A program made the translations under genes and the position numbers. The notes beneath the pieces are model-generated. The model was not told where the DNA came from and did not search any database. It worked only from the letters and a program-made list of their open reading frames with translations. From positions 124,001-188,000 of the forward strand of contig JAEUUY010000011.1 of NCBI GenBank assembly GCA_016787225.1: 64,000 nucleotides of DNA, read 5' to 3'. Numbering within the stretch: position 1 is the stretch's first letter; each line of letters begins with the position of its first letter. This DNA comes from Chitinophagales bacterium. Its GTDB lineage: Bacteria; Bacteroidota; Bacteroidia; Chitinophagales; JADJOU01. Shown piece by piece: positions 49,232 through 61,200 of the stretch.

Positions 49232-52200
49232 TTACTTCACTATTTTAACGACTTCTCTTCCTTGTCCATTAGAGATTTCAATAAGATAGACTCCAGACTG
49301 CAGCTGGTTTAGCTCGATAAGCTCACGCAGTGTGTTTGCAGTAGGTGTATAGGAATTAGAATACACGAATTTTCCGGAAACATCCATTATTACAAGACTA
49401 AGTTTACTCTTATCGATGTTTTTAGCTTCAATAGTGAGTTGTCCATTCTCTGGTATCTGAGTAGGAAACACGGATACTTGGAATTCTTTTCCTTTTGCTC
49501 GTTTGGCTAATTTAATCTCTGAATAATCAAACTGTCCATCCATATCCACTTGCTTGATACGATAATAGGTGAATGAATTAAAATCGCTGTGAATAAAGCT
49601 ATAAGTATTCAAACTAGCTGAATTTCCCGCTGCTGGTATCTTATCACTTGCGACTTGAAAATCTTTTGCATCGTAGCTATATTCAACTTCGAAATAATCC
49701 GTATTTTGTTCGCTTGCTGTTTTCCAAATCAGATTATTGCCTGTTTCTAAGGTCTGTACTTCAAAGCCTGCCCAGGTTACTGGAAGACCTACACCGCCGC
49801 CGCCACCGCCAGGACCAAAACCGACTCCAGCTCCACCGCCAGAAAAGCTAGTAATGCCTCCGAGTTCTACATAATGCACCCCACCAGCCGTTGTGCCATA
49901 AGTTACCGTAGGTTTAACAATAGTAGATGGAAACTTATTTCCTACAATTCCCGAAATGAAACTAGCATTGTAAGGAACTCCTACCGTCTTAAACCACTCA
50001 ATATATGGTGTTTTTACGGCAAGTGTATTGACATTGGTAATATTTTTTAAACGACTCCATGCGGAATCACGGAAACCTAAGATTAAAGTAGTATCTGACG
50101 GAAGGTAAGGGAATCGAACCTTAACGGTACCTGTGAAGCTACCCTTGGCATCCCAGAAGCGTGGCATCAAATACATAGCATGTTCTTGATTCGCACCATT
50201 CGAACTCTTGAACGAGTCGATAGTAGTCTGCACATTTATTATGACCGTATCGCCAGTTAATGCCCCAGAAGTAATACCGGAGGTATCAATAGCAAAATAA
50301 TAATTGACACCATCGCCATAATAAATGAGCGATCCACTGACGCCTCTTCGAGTTTGCTTCACTCCATTCTGTGCGCCAGTCCCTAGAACCAAGTCAGCGC
50401 TCGATGTCACTTTTACAAACACTTTTTTCGTGCCCGTACAGCCGCTAGCAGTTCCTGTCACCGTATATTCACCAGAAGTAGTCGCTGAGAAGCTCACTGC
50501 ATTGGTTATCGACTGAGGACCTGACCAACTATAAGAGGTAGCACCTGTTCCTGAAAGTACAATTGAGCTACCAGAAGATACAGCTATCGTATCGACACCT
50601 CCACCAGTAGATGTAAATGCGGGAGTACTGGTGTAAGAAACTATAAATGGGGTTGTAACCTCATCCGCACCTATATCTGGAGTTGAACTTCTAGCATCCC
50701 CATCGATATCAACTGCTATTCCTAAGTTCTCTCCATTGTTACAAACACTCGTGACATGAATATTAGAAGAAGAAACATAGAATGGATTTCTATTGATAGA
50801 ATTCAATCCACCACCAGAAGGATAAGCCGCAGCGAAATTGCTAGCAGTATAATTTACCCCTCCGATATTCACGAGATTTGCAGAAGAAGGATTCCAATAA
50901 TTGTTACTATTGACACCACTCGCTGCTCCACTAGGAGTTATGAATAATGGAGTCCAGTTAACAGCAGTAGGGATTGTTGTGCTCAAGATATTATTGCGCA
51001 CATCATTGTTGCTACCATTTTGAATTTGCATACCATAATTCGGTCCAGAGGTTGAATTAATATCATGATTCACGGTATTGTGATACAAATTCCAATTCGA
51101 GGCACTATTCAAGAAAATACCAACTGTTGGACTAGTGGAAGCCATTCCATTTATAAAATTATTATAACATTGACCCTGATTACTAGTACCTCCTTGAGTA
51201 TTGATAAAGTAGATTCCATATATACCAGTTCTCACTATCGTATTTCCATTTACTTCATTAAAATTGGAACCACTAGGATTAGCCGATGTGAAGTAGATAG
51301 GCCATGTATTTGTTATTGTAGTCCTTGTGTTTATGGTATTTCTATTGAACTTAACAGTTTGTGGATTCTGGAACCAGCCTCCAGAAAAATAAACATTCGC
51401 AAATGTATTATTGGTAAAAAAGTTAGTCAAGGCGCCATTATTCAATGCGGTAAATATCCCATAATAACCAAAATTAATCGTACACGAATCAACCCTATGA
51501 TTATTCGCAATGGTGGAAGACGTGGTACGTGAGGTCGTGCTGCCATTGATGACTATAGATGAATAATTAGTAGAAGCAGAGGTTGTTCCATTGCCAGTCA
51601 TATCTACTACACAATTTACGACACGATTGTTTGTCCCATCCATAAAGTGCACTGTCCAAGCTTCAGAAGTACCCGAACTGCGGATAGTCATATTCCTAAA
51701 AGTAATAAAACTGCAATTATTAAATCGAAGAACATGTGATAATCCTGAGCCAGAAGCACCCGTAGCAAATGAAAGAATCCTCGTTGCTGCATTTCCACTT
51801 CCTCCATCAAAGGTAATCGTATTGGTGGAGCTAACTCCCATAATGGTTGAGGGTATCGTTACTTGCTCATTATAGGTAGCTGCTGCCACTTGGAAAGTCA
51901 CAGGACCAGTAACTAAGCCACAATTCAAGAATGCAATCGCATTGGCAAAAGATGTAAAATTGGTAGCCCCCGATCCAGATGGGTCTATGGTATATATCCC
52001 AGCAATATTTGCTCCAATATTTCTTGTAGTGGTATCATTTGCAGGGAAAGTTTCTCCTGATAGTGTAGTATAACTTCTGAGAAGATTGCAACCTGCAAAA
52101 GTCGCTGTAGCTGTAAATGTATAGCTCACGGAATCATTTCCATTCAGAGTAGGCGTATATGTCTCAGTTACTACGGTTCCACCATTTAATACATAATTCA

Positions 52201-55200
52201 AAGGGATATTTGATACGGCGTCAGTGCCATAATTTCTTATTCTCACTGTGATAGAATGCGTAGACCCTGCGGTGACCGAAGTAGGAGAAATTATTGCAGA
52301 TACTCCGACATTGCTCGCAGTTTTATCATAAGCACCCATATCAGGGGTAGTGGTACCCAATGGTGGGTTTCTGGGATTATTGTCCATATCAAAAGGTAAA
52401 GTAGATATACTCACCGTACTATTAAACGTTGCTGCAGATACTGCTGCACCTAATCTTAAATTATCTGTTGCAGGGAATTGAGGATTGGTCGTAATACTGC
52501 CTGCTCCGCCACCCGATGGGAATGCTGTAGTAACGGCTCCAGTCGTAAATGTTCCCGATGTCGTTTGAATTATATTGGTGCTGACTGCATTAAAGTAACA
52601 ATTATTAGTTAATGATGAAACACCTGAAGCATTAAACTGAACAGGAATCGAGGTTGTCGCAGCAGAAGCATTTGTTATCGCAAAAATATTATTTCTCACA
52701 AAAACACTACTTTGTGAATGAATATACATAGCTCGAGACGCTCCTGTAGCCGCATTATTCAAATTGATGGTATTGTGATAGTATTCATTATTAGTAGAAT
52801 AACCTGAATAGATACCATACGTAACACCTACCCCTTGGAATTGGCCAATGACATTATTGTTTACTTGTTGGTTGATGCCTGCATTGCTATAGAAATTATT
52901 CATATAAATTCCATATTGTCTAGCATTGAATATTTGATTATAGTTATAGGTAGAAAAATCTACCGTTTGTGTATAATTACTAGGGATATAAATACCCGAA
53001 GAGTTAGCAGGGGCACTATTAATTCTCATACTTATTCGATTGTTATTGCACTTATGAGTCATTTGATTGCTGTAAATCCCATATAGGTAAGCACTGTCTA
53101 TGATGTTAGCCCTAGTGTATGCATAGTTAGTATTGACTAAATTTCCGTTCACAAAAATTCCATAATAACCGCTCTTTATATTATTGCTATCTATATATAC
53201 ATTATGAATAGCTGAAGATACGGTATTCATAACAGTTCTACTACCATTTAAAACTACAGCAGCTAGATTAGAACCCGTAGCCGTAGCTCCGGCACCTGCT
53301 ACCTCTATATTACAATTAGAAACAATACAATTTTTAGCATCGACTATGCTCACCGGCCATCCATTGGTGCCATCTGTGCTTCTTATCGTGAGATTTCTTA
53401 CATTGATAAACTGAGAACCATTCAACCTAAAGGTATGCGGATTCGCTGCTGATCCGGCAAAGGTCAAAATTCTAGTAGAGGCATTGCCCGCTCCTCCATC
53501 AAACGTAATCGTATTGGTGGCAGAAGCTCCTAGAATCTCGCCAATAGAGTTTTGCTCTGTATATGTGCCACTCAATACATTAAACGTAACTGGACCACTC
53601 ACACCAGCACAACTCAACTGTGTAATAGCCTGCGCAAAGGTCGTAAAATCTCCGCTGGAACCTATAGTATAAACACCAGACATAGATACACACATCGATG
53701 AGTTAATCGTATCGTTATTGAAATAAGTATCTGTGACTCCGTTTGGATTGGAAGTAAACACGGAGATATTCGTAGCACCTGTTACAGTAAAAGGTGTACT
53801 AAATGTAAAATTCATCGTATCACATGGAGCCAAACTCAAGCCAGTCAAAGTTTGCGAAGTCAATGCTCCACCATTCACTCGATAGGAAACCGTCACTGTG
53901 GAAACCGTATTCGCGCCAAAGTTTCTCAAAGTCACATTGACATTCGTACTACCTGCTACTAATGGGAATGCAGGCGAGTTTAGACTCATGATGCCCATAT
54001 CATTATTGACTACTGCGCCAGTCTCATCTGCTCCTATATCCGGCGCAGAACCTCTTGCTTGATTGTCAATATCTACCGCAAGACCGAGATTAGCGCCAGT
54101 ATAACAGCCATTCAAGGTGTGTAAATCTGTGGCATTATTTACAAATCTAGGATCTGCATTGACTGACCCTAAACCACCCCCAGAAGGGAAAGCCAATTTA
54201 AAGTTAGATGTAGTTGCATTGATAGCACCTGATATTAAATTAGCAGAAGAGGCGTTATAGTAAAGATTATTATTCAGTGCGCTCGCTGCCGAAGTAGCGG
54301 ATATAAATAATGGAGTTGCGTTAACTATTGTCGGACTAGTCACAGATAGAATATTATTGCGCACATCAATAGTCCCACCATTTTGCAAATAGATGCAGTT
54401 ATTGGTTCCACCAGTAGAGGCAAAATCCAGATTAATGCTATTATGCCAGATATTCCATCGAGAAGATGAGGAGTTATATATCCCCACATTAGTTGAAGTG
54501 CTTTTAAACCCTGAAATCATATTGTTATACACTTGACCCATGGTAGAACTCGGATTGGTCGAAGTCGCAAAATAGATTCCATATTGTCCTATATTGGTAA
54601 ATTTATTGCCATTGATTTCATGGAAATTAGGAGAAGTAGGGTTGTTGTTGATAATATACAATCCATAAGTTGAAGCATTGATTCCCCTCATGTTGACAAC
54701 ATTATTGTTGAATTTTATCGCATGTGAACTATTAAAATATGCCCCATATTGATAAGCATTATTCATGGTATTGTTTAGGAAACGATAGGTACTCGTCCCC
54801 ATAGAATTGCTGGTATATACACTGTAATATCCTGCATTCAAAACTGAGGAATCGACTATGTGGTTATTTCCTGTTGTAGAATTTGTACCTAAACTAGTAA
54901 GACTACCATTCATGACTACTGGAACTAAATTGGAATTAGCACTAGCAGCACCTGCACCTCCTATATCCAGTATACAATTCGTAACACGGTTATTGGTTCC
55001 ATTAAAGAAATGCGCACACCAACCATTGGTGGCATCTGTCGTTCGAATAGTAAAATTTCTAAAGGTGACAAAATTACAGTTGTTGAATCTCAACACCGCT
55101 GGTGTTCCTGCGGAGGTTGTAGCTGTGAGAATTCTATTAGCGCTATTGAGACCATTGAAGGTAATGGTGTTCAGAGCAGAAGCACCATTAATAGTCGTAA

Positions 55201-58200
55201 TATCAATGGCACCCACATAAGTGCCTGGCTGAGTGACATTGATGGTGACAGGACCAGATACACCGCAATTTATTAAACTAGCTAAAGCCGCAGCCCACGA
55301 GTTGAAATTACCAGAACCTGTTGCAAGGGTTGTATCAATCGTATATACACCACTCAGAGGACTGCACACAATAGAAGATACAGTATCATTTGCTGCAAAA
55401 CCATCTGGTTGTCCATTGGGAGCATCCGTCCAAGCAATGATGGTATCAAAAGAACCTGTGAAATTATGTTGGTTTGGGGTAGTGAAGGTAACATTAGTAG
55501 TTCCATTGGATGCAATACTACCTGTCCAAGCAACTGTTTTCACTGTACCATTTACGCCCACCTTATACCTTACATTGGCTGATGTTAATGTACTCGTTCC
55601 ATAATTTCTAATCTGAACGACCACATTTTGAAGACCTGTCGTCAATGGTGCTATAGGACTGACAACAGCCAAGACACCTGAATTGTCGGCAGGTGGATTA
55701 TACTCATCCGCACCTATATCTACTGTGGTTGAAGGAGAAAGCGGTCTGGTATCTCCATCGATATCCGTGATAATAGACGTATTCACTCCTGCATTATTCA
55801 AAGATGTCCCCAGTGTGTGAAGATCTGTATTGTTATTGAGGAATTGTGGGTCAAGATTTCTACATGTAGTCGTATTTAAGCCGCCAATAGAAGCACCGAT
55901 CCAGCTACTTCCACTATAAGTCGATGTCGCCATTAATGCCATACTACCAGTTGGATTGGAAATACTATAAATATTATTATTGACAAAAGCTGTCATAAAT
56001 GGCGATGAAGAATTATAGAAATATCCAACTTGATTGGTATTACTACTGCCCGTAAACGTATTATTTCTATAATCTACTGAAACCAACGAAGTGGAACCAG
56101 ATGTATTTTGGAACCAGTGTGCATATCCACTACCTAGATTACTGATATGAATAGTATTATGCCAGAAATCAACATGCCTGTAGGTAGCAGGAGCTGTTCC
56201 TACATTGAAAAATACTCCATATGGGCTTGCATTATAAGTGATGCCCCCGATCATATTATTGTTAATCTGAGCCCGAGTAGTTCCCGTGCCCGCTTGATGA
56301 TTCGTTCCATCAAAATACATTCCATACTGCCCAAATCGATTGATTTTGTTTCTATTGATTTCAAAAAGATCCACATTAGCAAATCTCATTCCATAAGAAC
56401 TAGTACTGGTAGAAAGCATACTATCTATATTATTTCCATTTACTTTTGTATTCGTTTGATATAAATGGAAGATACCATAAAAGGCTTGTCCTATCAATCT
56501 GTTATTCGTCACTTCATTTCTCGTACAGAGTGCAGCAGTGCTCGTACCCACAGCAGATATCCCATAATAGCCACCTCTGATGGTATTGTTATTAAACACA
56601 TTATTGTTTCCATTGTTACCTGTTCCAGTCACAAAAGAAGTATTGGTACTAATAGCGATACCCGCTGAATTGCTAAAGCTTGTATTGGTAAGCGATATAT
56701 TAATATTTGAATTCGTCACAAAATTACTATCTGCAGTAGTCACGAGGTGAACTCCCACACCAAAATTGGCACCAGTATTATTGATCGTCAAGCTATCCAA
56801 GGTGATATGCTTCACGGTGATCAATCGAATCGTATGTTGGAGTGTGGACACAGTTGGATTAAAGGTAATCGTCTCTCTGGTCGTATTTCCGGAAATTCGT
56901 AAATTATTCGTTCTACTCAATCCTGATATCATACCATTAAAGGTGATTTGTTCATTGTATGGTCCAGATCCTGCATCAATTCGTAGAACCACCGGACCTG
57001 ACATACCACATGAATATAGTGAACTCACAGCCTGAGAAACGGAAGTGAAATTCGTAGTGCTAAATGGTAGGTTTTTATTGATGGTATAAGTACCAGTGTA
57101 TGGAGTGCAAAGATTAATTAATAAGGTATCATTGGTGTTGTTTCCATCGGCATTGCTCGTATTGATCAAGCCATTAAATATTCGCAAAACATTGGATCCA
57201 GAGGAAGTCAAAGTAAGCGATGTCGTGAAAGTCAAGATTGCAGTATCACATGGCAAAAGACTCAAACCTGTGAAAGATTGAGAATTTACCGCACCGCCAT
57301 TGACAGAATAATTCATATCCAAAGCTGTTATGGTAGTACTCCCATTATTTCTCACTCTTACACTTACGGTATAAGGTGTGGCTAATGCAAATACGGATCC
57401 CGTAGGAGAGGTCATCGCTTGAGTAGCTACATCAAAAGAAGATGTTGTAAATTCATCACAACCTAAATCGGGAGTGGTAGACCTAGCTTGTCCGTCTATG
57501 TCATCTAAAACTTTGGTAATAGAAGGTGAAGAGGAAGAGTAATTATAACCTATGTCCCCAATACAGGGTAAGGTAGTGTGTAAATCAGTCGATGAAACAA
57601 AGCTAACTTCTCTATTTACACCAGCCGATTCAAATCCAGGTATACCACCCACAGCAGCTGTTTTCCAAGCACTATAACTAGCATAATTCGTTCCATTGTA
57701 GGCAGCAAAATTCGAATTTCGAGTGAAGAAGTCATTGTTATTGTAAAACATCTGTGTTCCTGAATATACAAAAGCTGCATATCCTGAAGTAGTTCCATTT
57801 CCTATATTTTGGAAAATATTGTTTCGCACCGTATCATAGGACAAACCATTACTCATATACAAAGCATACGATCCATTTGTAACGGAATTCGTCATATTCA
57901 CCGAATTATGTACAATATCAGAATATTGACAAGAGTTTTGCATAAAAATTCCATAAGCTGTAGATTGTGTACCACCTACCTGTATCATATTATTAGCCAC
58001 TAACCCTCTCGTTGGATTAAAGGTATTCACGTTGAAAAACTGTAAATTCAGGCCGTAAAAGCTTCCTGAAGATGCGCTGGTAGATGTGAATGCTATTTTA
58101 TTTTTCGTAATAATAGGTCCTCTAGGTGACCAATAAGCATAAATGCCGGAATAATTGTTTACTGCGGAACTGGAAGTGATTGTATTCCCTGAGATATTTA

Positions 58201-61200
58201 CAGAATCTTGATAGTAAGTGTATATACCATAATAATACGATCCACTAATTGAATTATTACTAATAATATTTCTATTCGAATTTAAGGATGTGTTTGAACT
58301 AAGAAATACTCCATATCCAGCTCCATTAATGGTGTTACCATTGATTGTGTTTCTGTTGTCGCTCGTATTTGACTGGAATACTCCATAGCCATTAAAACCG
58401 CTGGCATTCATATCGATGATACAATTTGAAATTGTGTTGAAATGTGCACTATTTCGAATCCAAATACCATAACAGGTGGAAGTAAAGGCATTTCGGATAG
58501 TCAATTTATCGAAAGTGATATAATCTGCTCCATTCAAGTCGATGATTGCTTGTGAACTAGGCGTTGAAAAACTAAGAATGCAATTCGCAGCGACACCGGA
58601 AAGGGATTGGAATGTAATGGTATTCACTGCAGAAGCACCTAATATAGGTGTTAAGGATAGTTGCTCTGTATAGGTTCCATTAGATACGTTAAAAGTCACG
58701 GGTCCGCTAACCCCTCCACAAATCAAACTATTCACTGCAGCAGTAAAGGTAGTAAAGTTTGTAGGGCCGCTTCCTGAAGGATTGATCGTGTATGTACCAG
58801 ACAAAGCTGGACAGAGCGTCCACTGAGCAGTATCATTGGATACTATTGGGTCAGCAAGGCCGTTTGGATTAAAGGAAAACGCCCTGAAGGTAGTAGATCC
58901 AGATGGGATAGTTGCGGAAGTTGTAAAAGTATAGGTCATGGTATCGCATGGAGCTAAACTACCTGTCCACGCTTCCGTTACAGGTGTCCCACTGCCTAAT
59001 CTATAACCAAAACTAGCGCTTGTGATCGCATTGGCACCATAGTTTTTCACTACGATAGAGACCGTACTAGTACCTACTGTAGTAGGAAAATTTGGAGTAG
59101 TAATACTCATAATACCTATTTCATTGTTTGGCACTCCAGTGATTTCATCGGCACCCATATCTGGCACACCTGCCCTTGTTTGCCCATCGATGTCTTGACT
59201 AATACCTAAACCACCTAATCCATTAAAACATGGATTGGTGGTATGTAAATCTATGCTGGAAATAAATCCAGGATTCTCAGATATAGAATTAGCCCCAGCA
59301 TTGGCTGGAACAGCAGTTTTATAATTTGCAGCGGTAAGATTAACCCCCGCTATCTGAGCCAAAATAGAAGAAGATAAATTGTAATAATTATTGTAATTCA
59401 GAGCAGAAAAACTGCTTGTAGCGCTTGCAAAAAATGGATAGGTATTAATAGAACTGAGTCCTGATGTACTCAAGATATTATTTCGAACATCCATTAACGA
59501 TGTAGAGTTAAGATGCACTCCTGCTGAGGTACCGGAGGTCGCATTGAATGGTATCGATACACTATTATGATATATTCTAAACCTTGAAGCACTGCTAAAG
59601 GCAATTCCATAATTACCACTTGTATTCGCAAATCCGGTAATCATATTGTTGGCTATAATTGAATTTGTTGTAGGGGGATTGCTATTGATGATGTATATAC
59701 CGTATTGTCCACAGTAGTTAAATTGATTGGAAGATACATCCAAAACGTTGGTTCCCGTTGGACTAATACCATTTGCAAAAAAGCCCTGTCCGCTTGTATT
59801 GGTGCTTCTCAAATTAAATTGATTAAACCTAACTTGTGCCCCTTGATTGCCATTAAGTTGTATTCCGTTATAAAAAGCATTTGTCAAATTGTTATAATTA
59901 AAGGTATTCGTAAACGTATTGGCATTGATAGCAGTATAAATATTATAGTACCCAGAATTAAATAGGTTACTATCAATGATTATATTTCTACAATTCGCAG
60001 AAGTGGTCGAAATAGTTGTCAAACTGTTATTAAGCACTAGCCCTGAGAATGTATTAGCAGATGAGGTGGTGGCTGTTCCTGTAAACTCTATGGTACAGTT
60101 ATTCACTCTGTCATTGGAGTCATTCATACAATGCACTACCCACCCTTGACCTGTACCCGTGGATCTCAGGGTCATATTTCGCACGGTGATATACCTCGAA
60201 TTATTAAATCGGACAATAGCATTCGCGCTCGCTGATGTAGGATAGGTGAGTATGCGTGTAGCTTTATTGCCATTTCCCCCATCAAAGGTAATGGTATTGG
60301 TAGTAGAAACCCCGGCTATATTAGGGATGTACAACGTATCCGTATAGGTACCTGCTGCCACAGAGAAGTTGACTGGTCCCGATATACCACATGCTCTTAA
60401 CGCATTGACCGCATTGGTAAAGGAGGTGAAATTTGTCGAGGTAATACCTCCAGCAGGATCAATGGTATAAGCTCCTGATAATGGTCCAGTACATAGTAGA
60501 GGAATTGTTTGGCAAATGGTATCATTAAGAGGAGTATTTTGAGTAGTCGTTCCATTTACATTATACAAGAAATACTTCAAGGCATAATTGCCTAAAGTGG
60601 GTGCTGTAAAACCAGTAGTAAAGTTTACCGTATAGCTTGCTCCAGGGGCTATTGACAATCCGGTGAATGTTTGCGTAGTGGCAGCTCCACCGTTCACCGT
60701 ATAACCAGCACTAATAGAGGTCATATTTACATTGGTCAAATTTCTCACCATGAAAGATGCTGAATTGACGGTAGGGGATGCAGCGAGAACGGTAGGTTGT
60801 ATAATTCCAGCGACTATGGCATCTGCGGTACTAGAGGCTACCATCAAAGTATAATCTTCATAATCTGCCGAATAAAATGATGGACCACATGGAGGAGGAA
60901 TTAGGCCCTGTCCATCGCTTGCTACTCTAATTCTATAGATTCCTGCTGATAGAGTAGGTAAGGTAAATGTACCTGATACAACCGTATTAGGCGTAGTCAT
61001 ATTAGCTAGGTCTAACACCAGCTCTCCCCCAGCCGTAGCTATAGGAGTAGTATTAAAAGTCCCATCATTGTCAAAATCAATAAAAAGTCGAATCTTTGTC
61101 TGATTGCCAGTTCCGCCTCTTATAGAATAATTTACAGTGGCTCCTGAGGTGGCCGTTAAAATTTGACTAGTATAGTCAAAATAAATTGGCGAACCCGAGC

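Noticed and set aside
51065-58003. Many plus-strand open frames inside the giant gene (for example 51,065-51,532 and 55,233-55,604)
   Set aside because: They are antisense shadows of the Thr/Ser/Asn-rich repeats, recur at the repeat period and have no recognisable protein features.
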